This document shows, piece by piece, positions 1-10,482 of a stretch of DNA of 64,000 nucleotides. Position 1 is the first letter of the stretch, and each line of letters begins with the position of its first letter. Origin of the DNA: Garcia nutans. Lineage: Eukaryota > Streptophyta > Magnoliopsida > Malpighiales > Euphorbiaceae. The notes beneath the pieces were generated by a model, which saw only the letters and a list, made by a program, of their open reading frames with translations, had not been told where the DNA came from and searched no databases. Made by a program: the position numbers and the translations under genes. Location: contig CANTUV010000072.1 in the NCBI GenBank assembly GCA_947685225.1, forward strand, positions 1,922,001-1,986,000, in the 5' to 3' direction.

Positions 1-867
1 CTCTTTCAATTGCACTCAAATACAATATACACCATACAACATGTTTCAAATGAACATAATCAATGTTCTAAACACATATTCATCATAAGAATCACTACAC
101 AACACATTAATATTACACTTAAACACAAACCATCTCAAACCCTAAAATCACCATCTTTCAAAAATCAACATCCACCACTTCCAACAACAACACCTATTTT
201 AACTCTTAACTTAAAACCAATTCAACACTTGAAAACACAACACAAACACATCTCAAACACACCAAATCACAAAATCAACAAATCTTAATTCACTTCAACA
301 CCACTTCAAAATAAGTAAAGAAAACTAGAGAATACTTACATTAGATGAAGAACTTCCACAAATCTCTTGTCAAATACTTTGATTGCTTCTTCAATTTGCT
401 TCTAGCATCAAGAACACCTCTCTTTCCTTTTGGTTTTTGGAGAGCCGGCCACTTCTTGAAAGAAAGAAGGAAATGATGAAGACACAAAGTCAAATTTTGC
501 TTTTAATCTCCACCAAGTGATCTTATCCAAGTAATTACCAAAATGCCCTCAATCATATAACTAACTTTTTGTCTCATATAAGCCCTTATATGTAATTACA
601 CACTCAACACAAATAAATATCTCTTCCATTGACTCTTCATTTGACCAATTTATATGTTATATATATCATCATATACACAACATATACCATTCTCTCTAAA
701 CCCTAATTCTTTTCCCCAAAACACATATACACAAGCATTCACTTTCCAAAATCTTTTCTCTTGCAATTTAACACATATATTCAATCCAATATATCACTAC
801 AACAACAATAACAACAACATCAACAACTTAATCAAAACTTTTAGAGCATATATGAGGATATTACATT
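1..867 (-). mobile_element. Tekay-type LTR, minus strand, cut by window edge
   Basis: Read on the minus strand, this starts at 867 with TGTAATATCCTC, the same beginning as the LTR at 3968 and the solo LTR ending at 13286. Positions 350-867 follow the layout of 12770-13286: a GCCGGCC-containing purine-rich patch, a stretch ending in ATATGACATA-like repeats, then the terminal TTACA. Only the U3 side is present; the rest lies left of the window. It abuts plus-strand Tekay pol at 868, so it does not belong to that element. It is either a solo LTR or the 5' LTR of a minus-strand element. The target duplication cannot be checked because the other end is missing; the 5 bp after it are TTGAG. No coding sequence is seen here. 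Confidence 0.8.
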
Positions 868-3800
868 GAGAACCAGTGATGGTAGAAATGTGATGGTGTC
901 TAGTGAGCAGAGACAACTTGCATCCTTGTTTGTTTCAGCTGTAGTAGCTAGAAAGTTGATTAGAAAGGGGTGTGATGCTTATCTTGCTCATGTTGTGGAT
1001 ACCAGAGTAGTGAGTTCTTAACTTGATAGTATACCCACAGTTGTTGATTTCCCAGATGTGTTTCCTGAGGAGTTGCCAGGGTTACCCCCTGAGAGAGAGG
1101 TTGAGTTTGGTATCGAATTGTTGCCTGGTACTACTCCCATCTCTATCACTCCTTATCGAATGGCACCGGCTGAGTTGAGAGAGTTGAAGGTGCAGTTGCA
1201 GGAGTTGTTGGATAAAGGGTTTATTCGCCCTAGTGTTTCTCCATGGGGAGCTTCTGTTTTGATTGTGAAGAAAAAGGATGGTACTATGAGATTGTGTATT
1301 GATTATAGGCAATTGAACAAAGTGACTATCAAGAATAAGTATCCTTTGCCTAGGATTGATGACCTCTTTGATCAGTTGAAGGGAGCAGCAGTGTTTTCCA
1401 AGATTGATTTGAGATCAGGGTACCATCAGTTGAGAGTTAGAGCTGAAGATGTTTCTACTACAGCTTTTCGCACAAGATATGGGCATTATGAGTTCTTAGT
1501 GATGCCTTTTGGATTGACGAATGCACCTGCAGCTTTCATGGATTTGATGAATAGGGTGTTTAGGCCCTACCTAGATTAGTTTGTGGTGGTTTTCATTGAT
1601 GATATTCTGGTGTATTCGCGTAATGAAGAGAAACATGACAAGCATTTGCGGATTGTACTGCATACCTTGAGAGAGAAGCAATTGTAAGCTAAGCTATCAA
1701 AGTGTGAGTTTTGGCTTAATCAAGTTAATTTTCTCGGTCATATAGTTTTAGCAGATGGTATTAGAGTTGATCCGAGTAAAGTTGAAGCCATTTTGAATTG
1801 GAGTCCACCAAAGTTTGTAACTGAAGTTAGAAGTTTTCTGGGTTTGGCAGGCTATTATCGACGCTTTGTGAAAGGTTTTTCTTTGATAGCTACTCCACTC
1901 ACCATATTACTTCGAAAGGGAGTTAGATTTGTGTGGACAGATCAGTGTCAAGCCAGCTTTGAGCAGTTGAAGGAAATGTTGACTCAAGCTCCTGTTCTTA
2001 CTTTACCTGCGGAAGATAAACCATATGTGATTTACAGTGATGCTTCATATAGTGGTTTAGGTTGTGTTTTAATGCAAGAGGGTAAAGTCATAGCTTATGC
2101 TTCTCGACAGTTGAAGCCGCATGAGCTTAATTATCCGACTCATGATTTGGAGTTGGCAGCTATAGTGTTTGCTTTGAAGATTTGGCGACACTATTTATAT
2201 GGGGAGAAGTGTTTTATCTACACAGATCATAAGAGTTTGAAATATTTGGTTGTTCAGAAGGAGCTGAATCTTCGACAGAGACGGTGGCTAGAGTTGATAA
2301 AAGACTACGACTGTTTGATTGATTATCATCCTGGTAAGGCAAATGTTGTTGCTGATGCCTTGATTCGGAAGTCTTTGGCAGGTTTGGCTGTCTATTAGCT
2401 CTCGTTGCTTGTTGAGTTGAGAGCGTTGCATGCTAGTTTTGAATCATGTGATGATGGTGCATTGTTGGCTCAGTTGCAATTGAGACCGGTATTGTTGGAT
2501 CAGATTAAAGAGGCTCAATTGGCAGATGAGAAAATTCAGAAGATTATTTCAGATTGCCAAAATGGAAAAGTAGAGATTTCCATGTGAAAAATAATGGTAG
2601 CCTTTGGTTTAAAGATAGGTTGTGTATTCCTGATGATGCTAGTTTGAGAAAGATTATTTTGGAAGAAGCACATCAGTCAGTTTTTGCTATGCACCCTGGG
2701 AGTACAAAGATGTATCAGGATTTGAAGCAGTATTATTGGTGGTAAGGTATGAAGAGGGACATAGCAGAGTTTATATCTAAATGTCTCACTTGTCAGAGGG
2801 TGAAAGCTGAGCATCAAGTTCCAACTGGGTTATTTCAACCTTTAACAGTGCCTGAATGGAAATGGGAGAGAGTGACAATGGATTTTGTGACTGGTTTACC
2901 ATTGACACAGAAGAAGCATGATGCTATCTGGGTAATTGTTGATCAGTTGACAAAGACAGCTCATTTTCTTCCAGTTAGAATGGATTATTCTCTTGAGAAG
3001 TTGGCTGAGCTGTATATCTGTGAAATAGTGAAATTACATGGAGTTCCAACTTCTTTAGTGTCTGATTGAGATCCTAGATTTACTTCGAGGTTTTGGAAGA
3101 GTTTACATAGTGCTTTGGGTTCTCGATTTCACTTTAGCACTGCTTTTCATCTGCAGACAGATGGGCAGTCAGAGAGAGTGATACAAATTATTGATGATAT
3201 GTTGAGAAGCTGTATCAATGATTTCTCTGGAAGTTGGGACAGATTTTTGCCACTTGTGGAATTTGCTTACAACAACAGTCATCAATCCAGTATTGGTATG
3301 GCACCATTTGAGGCATTGTATGGTAGAAGATGTAGAATGCCTCTGTGTTGGAATGAACTTGGAGAAGGCAAGTTGATTGGTCCTAATTTGGTTAAAGAAA
3401 CGGAAGAAAAAGTGAAGAAAATTCGGGATCGGTTGAAAGCAGCTTCAGATCGACAGAAATCTTATTTAGATTTGAAGAGGAGAGACATAGAATTTGATGT
3501 TGGAGATAAAGTATTTCTGAAAGTGTCTCCTTGGAAAAAGATTTTAAGATTTGGTCGAAGAGGGAAGTTGAGTCCTCATTTTATTGGACCGTATGAGATA
3601 TTAGAAAGAGTTGGATCAGTTGCTTATCATCTTGCTTTGCCGCCTGAGTTGGATAGAATCTATAATGTCTTCCATGTTTCTATGCTGCGGAGGTACAGAT
3701 CATACCCATCTCATGTTTTACCAGTTGAATCTATTAAGGTGAATTCGGATCTGACGTTTGAAGAAGAACCAGTTGCTATTTTGGCACATGAAGTGAAAGA

Positions 3801-3915
3801 GTTGAGAAATAAGAAAGTGCCACTGGTGAAGGTTCTTTGGAAGAATCATGCAAAGGAAGAGGCAACTTGGGAAAGTGAACAAGCGATGCGGAATCAGTAT
3901 CCTCAACTGTTTTAG
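868..3915 (+). pseudogene. pol: Tekay (chromovirus) pol remnant: RT, RNase H, integrase, chromodomain
   Basis: This is the 3' part of a Ty3/gypsy polyprotein. It begins in the protease-RT linker (VFPEELPGLPPEREV at about 1060). Next come RT (CIDYRQLNKVTIKNKYPLPR, KIDLRSGYHQLRV, and FIDDILVYSR around 1590), RNase H (YSDASYSGLGCVLMQ, YTDHKSLKYL), and integrase with its zinc-binding region and core (2640-3350). A C-terminal chromodomain-like segment (3770-3912) ends in NQYPQLF. LTR, gag and protease are missing on the left. It is dead: stops at 1019, 1577, about 1685, 2396, 2743 and 3067, and a frame change near 2580. The stops at 1577 and 3067 fit C-to-T changes in Gln or Arg codons. The chromodomain and linker point to the Tekay/Del clade. 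No other host function is suggested. Confidence 0.93.
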
Positions 3916-3954
3916 ACTTGATATCAGGTAATTTCGAGGACGAAATTTCTTTTT

Positions 3955-3967
3955 AGAGGGGTAGAAT
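3955..3967 (+). other. Polypurine tract of the Tekay element
   Basis: AGAGGGGTAGAAT lies directly before the LTR start TGTAATATCC and 40 bp after the pol stop codon. A polypurine tract primes plus-strand DNA synthesis in LTR retrotransposons, and its position fixes the LTR boundary at 3968. Confidence 0.85.
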
Positions 3968-4779
3968 TGTAATATCCCTAAGTATGCCCTAGAAGTTTTG
4001 GAGTAATTATTGTTGTTTTTGGATTTAAGGTATATGATAAATTGGAAAGAGAAAAGAATTTATGAGAGAGTGTATATGTTGTATATATGAAAATATATAC
4101 AACATATACAAGTCAATATGTGATGGTCAAAAGAAGATATTTTATTTTTATTATTAATGGAATTAATTAAAAAGGAAATTAAAATGAATGGAAGAGAATT
4201 AATTGGATTATTTTATTATTTTTGCTTGGAGGAGGTTTAAGTGGAGGTTGAGTATTTGACTTTGCATCTTTTCTTCTTCATTTTCTTCTTCTTTTCTTTG
4301 GTTGGCCGGGCATCAAAGCTAAAGAGAGATAGAGAGGTTTTGATTTTCAAGCTCAAAATTGAAGGAAGATTCAAGAGATTAAGTTGGAATTTTGTGAAGT
4401 TTCATCAACTTTGGTAAGTTTCCTCTTGATTTCTTTTTGTTTTAGTTGAAGTTGTGATTGAGTTTGTGAGTTGAGATTGTGGTTGATATGTGTTTGTTTG
4501 ATTGTGGTGTGTTTAAGGGTGTTGGTTCAATTGATTTTGGATTTTTGGGGTTGGATTGAAGGAAAGAATAAGCTTGTTGGAAGAGAAAGTGTTGTGGTTG
4601 TGTTTTGAGTTTGTGGTGATGATTATGATTTGTGTTTGATGTATGTTTTGTATTGTTTGGGTGTTTTTGCAAGTTATTATGGTTTTTGGGTGTGTTTAGT
4701 TAAGTTTGTTAGAAGTGGAAGATGGTGGAAGTAAGTGATTTATTGGATGTAGTGTTAATGTTGTCGGAATCTGTATTTT

Positions 4780-5085
4780 TGGCATGACACGCCCATGAGC
4801 ACGGCCAAGTCTTTGGGCATGTCAATGGTTCTGTGTTGCAGTAGCATTTACACGTCCAGTGATACTCCCATGTCACTGAGCTTGTCATAGCTACTGTGTG
4901 GGTGAAGGATTGACACGGCCATGAGCATGTCCGTGTTGTTAGACGTGTCAATGTTTCTGTGAGACAGAATGTATTACACGTTCAGTGACACGCCCGTGGT
5001 TCTGAGCGTGTCAAAGCTTATGTGTTGTGGAGTTAGGGCACGGTCAGGGACACGCCCGTGTTGTTGAGCGTGTCATGTTTAGAGT
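4780..5085. repeat. TGACACG palindrome cluster in Tekay U3
   Basis: About four imperfect palindromes are seen, built as TGACACGCCCGTG, a short T-rich spacer, then GAGCGTGTCA. Good copies lie at about 4910-4952, 4977-5018 and 5038-5068; the copy at 4780-4830 has lost its CpGs. The same cluster recurs in the minus-strand LTR at 39660-40015. Confidence 0.8.
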
Positions 5086-5669
5086 TTTCCCTAGTTGGTT
5101 CTTAGCTTTATTATCTTATATGTATCTCTAAGTGAATGTGTATGATTACCTTTGGTTTAGGTTGTGAAGAAGTTGAATTGCCCTAACCTAAGTGTTGAGG
5201 ATTCTTGGAGGAGGAAGTGTATAGATTGGTGAGAGTTGGTTTTGAGGTAAGTACAAACTACATGGTTACATACATTTACATGATTTTGTGATTTAGCATA
5301 TTTGGTTGTAAATATATTAAGTAAGTTATTGCATAGTTGATACATTTGATCAATGTTATGATGATTTTTCAAAATGTTTGTTCAAGGTAATTGATTATGT
5401 ATACTTGAATAATGAATTGCCTTAATGTGAATTAAGATATGATGAGATATGAAGCCATTGTGGTTGGCTATGGTAATGCAAATGAAATGATTTGGGGCAT
5501 GATTGCCTAGTTGATTATGGAATATGAAAAAAGAAATGGAATTGATAATAAATGAGAAATGAATTGAGAAAGAGATTGTTAAAGAGAAAATTTAAATAAT
5601 TGTTTGCTTAATATGTTATTCAATTTTCAGAGTTCTGGGTTTGGCGGCATGCCTATGAATCACTGAATA

Positions 5670-5835
5670 TGTGAAAAGACTGGGTCGTAACCCAATTCCA
5701 GTTGAAAAATATGAAATATGATATTTTTGGGGTGAAAAGACTGGGTCGTAAGCCTCAAAAATAGTAACAGTCTAGCCGGGTTGAGAATCTCCTCGGATCT
5801 AGCCGGTTGAGGTCCAAGAGACTGGGTTTGTTACG
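5670..5835. repeat. Repeated AGACTGGGT / CTAGCCGG module in Tekay LTR
   Basis: GAAAAGACTGGGTCGTAA occurs twice (about 5675 and 5736) and CTAGCCGG twice (about 5772 and 5798), before a final AGACTGGGTTTGTTAC. The solo LTR at 10483-13286 carries a clean two-copy version of this module at 11408-11575. Confidence 0.6.
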
Positions 5836-6485
5836 CTATCCATGGATAGAGATATATATATTGCCTACGGGCTTGATGATTGTGATTATGGACCAAAGCA
5901 GTAACTCTGAACTTTGAATAACATATTAGTGTCTTTTGGGCCCATGCTTGTCCTTGTTTTCAATGTGAACCATGAATGGTGAAATAAATGAATAATAAGA
6001 CACATGCTTGTCTTTGCTTTAATATGAAACTTGATTGTGTGACATTGACATTGCATTGAAGCATAATATTATTATAGTTCGTACCACTAAGCCGTTGGCT
6101 TAGCGCGATTGTGGTTCATCACGCAGGTGACAGGGCAGAACCGGAGGGTTCCTCTAGGCCGAGTTGAGTTTAGATTCTGAAGTGTGGATAGTGGGCTTAA
6201 AGATCAAAGACTGACTGCCAAACATGTATAAACATTATGTTTTGTAAAACTTGAGTTTTGATGTAAATGTATTTGTAAATACTGTTATGTTTTCCACTGC
6301 GTATAGAATAAATATTTTATCTACTGTGTTTTATAATACAACTTAAATGTTTTAAATTTGCTTATATTATTGTATAAATAAGTGAGTCATTTGTTTAGTA
6401 AACCGTGGCATTCCTATATTCAATATACGTATATTACGATCGTAGTAGCATGCAATGTACGTATACGGGGTATAGGGGTGTTACA

Positions 6486-8137
6486 ATAGAAACTTAAACA
6501 AGGCTTCCCCTAAGGATGACTTTCCTTTACCCATATAGATGTCCTTACTGATAGTACAACCACTAGCGTGCTACACTCATTCATATTGGATTTTTTGGAT
6601 ATAATCAAGTGTTAATTGCCCAAGAGGATAAAGCTAAAACTGTCTTTATTATTACATGGGGTATATTTTGTTAAAGAATACTGGAGCAACCTACAAGAGG
6701 ATGGCTACAACCTTATTTCATGACATGATACATAAGAAAGTTGAGGTCTATGTTGATGATATGATGGTGAAATTGGATACAAGTGAGCAACATATCCAAA
6801 ACCTAGAGATATTCTTCGAGAGAGCAGTGAAGTATAATCTAAGGTTGAATCCAAAGAAGTGTGTGTTTGGAGTTACTTCAGACAAAATTCTAGGGAATGT
6901 GATTGGCCCAAAATGCATTGAGATTGACCCTGACAAGGTCATGACAATCAGGGAAATGCCAGCCCCTAAGATGAAGAAGGAAGTTTGGGGAACCAGCCGA
7001 TCAAGTGGAATGAAGAATGTCAAAAGGCCTTTAGACATATAAAAGAATATTTGTTGTACCCACCTATTTTAAAATCACCTAAACCTGGCAAACCTTTGTT
7101 ACTATACTTAGTAGTAGAAGAAGAGTCAACAAAAGCAATGCTAGCCCAAGCAAATGAATCGGCAGTTGAGCACGCAATCTATTATTTGAGTAGAAAGCTC
7201 CTACCTTATGAGATTAAGTATAGTATTATTGAAAAGACCTATATAGCTATAGTTTGGTCTTCTAAGAAGTTATGGCATTACTTTCAGTCTTATAGTGTGC
7301 AAGCAATTTCTAGGTTGGATCCAGTAAAATATTTAAGGGAGACACCCTCATTGATTAGGAAATATGGCCGATGATTGATAATCTTAAAAGAATTTTAGAT
7401 TGAATATGTAACCAGAAAAACCATCAAAGGTAGAGTAGTAGCAGTATTCTTGGCTCAGTATCCATTGCCAAATAGTGAGGAAGTGGTTTTAGAATTTCCA
7501 GATGAACATTTAGAGGCCATAAAAGTACAAGGATAGAAGATGTATTTTGATGGACTAGTAAATAGAAAAGGAGCAGGTTTGGGAGTAATACTAGAATCAC
7601 TTGACAGGGAGCTCATTCCTCTAGCTAAGAAGTTAAAGTATAGGGCAACCAATAACATGGTGGGGTATGAGGTATGTACTTTTTGGCTTGGAAACCCTAA
7701 TGATCATGAAGGTGGATAAGGTGTAAGTTGTCGCCGATTCGTTGTTAGTGGTATCCCAAGTGAATGGAGACTGGGAGTTAAAAGAAGAGAAGTTAAAACC
7801 ATACCATGATTATTTAAACATGATGAAGAAGAATTTTAAGGAGTTCAAATTTATACACTTACCAAGAGGAGAAAATCAGATAGTCGATGCCCTAGCCACA
7901 TTGGCTTCAGTGTGGGAAAATCCTATCAACTTATTTCTTAAGCCTCTGGTTTTGACCAGTTCATCAACTACTTGCTATGAATATGAAACAATCATGGAAA
8001 CTAATATAGACCATGATGCATGGTATGACACCATAAGATGACTATTGGAGAGTAAAGAATACCTGTTGGGGGTAATGAGGGAATAGAGAAGAGCCATAAG
8101 GCGATGGTCCTTACAATACATCACCTTTCATGGAGAC
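6486..8137 (+). pseudogene. pol: Tat pol, part 1: RT, RNase H, archaeal-type RNase H
   Basis: Translation begins mid-RT at the insertion edge (NLNKASPKDDFPLP), then reads NTGATYKRMATTLFHDMIH and the catalytic YVDDMMVK (6750-6773). Around 6983 the frame jumps from KKEVWG to QPIKWNEECQKAF; by comparison with the family, roughly 30-40 codons of the RT-RNase H connection are deleted. RNase H follows (EHAIYYLSRKLLPYEIKYS, 7170-7220). A second RNase H starts at about 7540 (MYFDGLVNRKGAGLGV) and ends in FIHLPRGENQIVDALATLA (7850-7905). That dual arrangement is typical of Tat elements. Several stops break it, for example at 7371, 7401, 7534 and 7717. Coding continues at 33085 beyond Athila A. Confidence 0.88.
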
Positions 8138-9663
8138 TGTTGTGGACTCAACCTAGCTATCTGCAAGTGCACAGATTGTTAACAAGTAATATAATGATAA
8201 GTAGAGTATCGTTCCCACGAGAAAGTTTTCTTCTAAGTACTGATCAATTAAAACTAAGTATTATTTGGATGATAAAATTCGATTTATGATTCAGCAAAAC
8301 AAATTACTTTGAATTAAATCTAATGTTATGAAACTTAGGGTTAAGTCACCTTTATTAATTTATCATGGGTTTTCTAAAGTATTCATTTAATTTAGTTTTC
8401 CTTTCATTAATGGTTAAATTCACCTAAATAAAGCTCAAGTCTTTCTCAAGTACTAGAACTAATATCAATTTAATCCTTATGTCTACTCTCGTGATCACAA
8501 ATAATTAAACCAATTCATTAGGTTTTCTGAGAATTTTTGAATTAACCTCTTAAGTGTTTAACCTTATCTATAAGTGAAAAACTTCCTTAAGATTGTTACC
8601 TCTATGGACTAATGTTATGCTTCCACTCTCGCTCCATCACACAACACCTCAATTCAATTAATTATTAGCCAGATAATTAAAGCATTAAGAGTAAAGATAA
8701 CACAATAATTCAAGGATAAAGTAAATTAATTCAAATAGGCATTTATAACTCCATGACAAATTCAATGAAAGGGACCAACACTAAAGAGGATTAGTTATTT
8801 ATTATTGAAATAAAAACATTGAAAATATTAAAGAAAGACATTAAAAACATAATCTAATGTGCAAGAAATATCAAACTCTATTTTTTGCAAGAAGAACTTG
8901 ACTTGGAACTTGAATTTCTTCTTGAACCATAATTTCACTCTCCTTCTTAAGAAAACTCTAAACTACATTTATTTCTTGAATGAATCTAATCTATTTATTA
9001 TAAATCTTTCATATATTGAAACCTTAGAGGAAGTGTGTTTAAATAGAGTGTTTGGAATTAGTGGGGAAAAACTAAAAAAGGTTAAGCCACATCTTGTTTT
9101 GTTCACCACCTACCCAATTTTCTGCTCAAGGTCATGAATTTCGACCCCACGGTCATGGCTTTTGAGTAACACGGTCGTGGCCTGAGTTGGATTGGATGGT
9201 TTGTGCACTTTAGAGCTATAAAATAGTCGGCAGGGTAGGCCACGGTCATGGTCTTTCAATGTCACGGTCGTGGCATGTAAGTGATGGCTGCAAACTTTTA
9301 ATTTTCTTCTCTTTCTTGGCTCGAGCAATGGAGAAATCAATCCCACGGTCGTGTCCTACCAATGCCACGGTTGTCGCCTTCATTTGGCTTTTGGATTTTT
9401 GTCTTTTTACTATGGCAGACTTGATTTAAATCCCATGGTCGTGGCCTTGAAGTGCCACGGGTGTGGCATTTATTATTTCTTCATTTTTGCTTGCCTTTCT
9501 TCATTTTTGCACCTCGAATCATTAAAAACTTTGAATCTTGTCTTTCCAAGCATGATTATAATAATTCTAACTCAAATACACAAAATCCATCAAATTCAAT
9601 TGCAAAATGATTAACATTATGGTTAGAATTATAAAAAATATTGATCATAATTTCACTCTATCA
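8138..9663 (-). mobile_element. Athila A 3' LTR
   Basis: Starts (minus strand) TGATAGAGTGAAAT at 9663 and ends CCACAACA at 8138, matching 31533-33084 along its length with scattered substitutions and small indels. The region next to the left end (GCAAGTGCAC, GAGTATCGTTCCCACGAG) is the typical Athila U5 terminus. A TATA-like CTATTTAAAC lies near 9040 on the minus strand, just downstream of the palindrome cluster. Confidence 0.93.
9125..9475. repeat. CCACGGTCGTGGC palindrome cluster, A 3' LTR
   Basis: Roughly eight copies of the near-palindrome CCACGGTCGTGG occur in pairs about 22-25 bp apart (for example 9241 and 9264; 9343 and 9365; 9433 and 9456). Several have lost a CpG (CATGG, GTCATGG). 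The same cluster is in the 5' LTR at 32540-32890. Confidence 0.85.
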
Positions 9664-9705
9664 AACTCCCCCAAACTTAAATCATTGTTTGTCCTCAATC
9701 AATTG
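9664..9705 (-). other. Athila A polypurine tract and adjacent stem-loop
   Basis: On the minus strand, AAGTTTGGGGGAGTT directly precedes the LTR start. Just upstream, 9684-9703 can fold as ATTGTTTG / TCCT / CAATCAAT (plus-strand letters), a weakened version of the stem-loop found at the same place in B, C and D. Confidence 0.75.
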
Positions 9706-10482
9706 AAGTTTAGTACTATATATTTATATGTTGAGTTTGTATGAAAAAAATTTAATAATTAAAACTTTAAATTTTAGGTCGTAATTTAGTTTTTTACTCA
9801 AGAATTTTAATCAATTACAACCAATTATCAAATTCTTGATAAACAAATATTCTTTTGATGTAAACTCAACCTAGTCTCATATGGATGCTTAATTGAACTT
9901 TCTCCACTAATAGATTATGCTAAATCAAGAGTTATCAAAAGGACTTTAATAGGCTTGTAATGGGGTCTATAATGGTAAGGATTAATAGAAGGTTTAAATG
10001 AATTTGGTTAAAATGTCTTTCAAAAATTTCTCTTTTATAGAGGGTTCTTGGACCCTTGCTCTTTTCTTGACTCTCTTCTCGGGGATATTATTATTATTAT
10101 TATTATTTTAATTCAATGTATAATCATTTTTTTATTTTTTTATTTTTTATTTTTATATATATATATATTTCCCTAAACATGAAACTTAGGAGTCTATTAT
10201 TATAAATAAATAAGCAATTTTATTTTTGAGAAAATTTTTGAAAGATAATTAACCTTGAAAAGGGTAGTTAATTTTGGGTTATTAAATCAATGAAAACTCA
10301 AGCTGAAATGTATTTTAGTTTCAAAAGGGACAACTAAGGAAAATGTTTATAATTGGTGGATAAAAGGATTCGGTTTCAGAAACAATGCCTAAATCATTTT
10401 TCCTTTATTTAGCAATTTTTCAATTTTTCCTTGAAATCTCTTTTAAACATGTTCTAGGCCTAGGAAAATTATAATATGAAAG
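9706..10482 (-). other. Athila A 3' untranslated region, part 1
   Basis: AT-rich non-coding DNA with ATT and TA microsatellites at 10088-10170. The one conserved island is 9937-9980 (core TTGTAATGGGG), also found in the 3' regions of B, C and D. I see no gene. Confidence 0.7.

Larger units (their letters stand above)
3968..6485 (+). mobile_element. Tekay 3' LTR (2518 bp)
   Basis: The LTR runs from TGTAATATCC after the polypurine tract to GTGTTACA at 6485, with inverted termini TGTAA/TTACA. The next base already belongs to Tat RT coding sequence, so 6485/6486 is the true insertion edge; the 5 bp after it are ATAGA. It holds the palindrome cluster at 4780-5085, a TATA-like TTATATGTA near 5115, a repeated module at 5670-5835, and a stem-loop at 6087-6103. 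The purine-rich GGCCGGGC stretch near 4305 and the CTTGG/AAG-rich leader are shared with the other Tekay LTRs here. No protein-coding ORF is supported. Confidence 0.92.

Noticed and set aside
1..300. Short His/Thr/Asn-rich ORF at the window start
   Set aside because: Composition of a CA-rich LTR strand; the same region in the LTR at 4442-4672 gives a similar meaningless peptide on the minus strand.
9110..9614. ORFs on both strands across the A LTR (also 32532-32940, 15046-15478)
   Set aside because: Produced by the CCACGGTCGTGG palindromes in an LTR or spacer; peptides such as CHGRG repeat with the motif.
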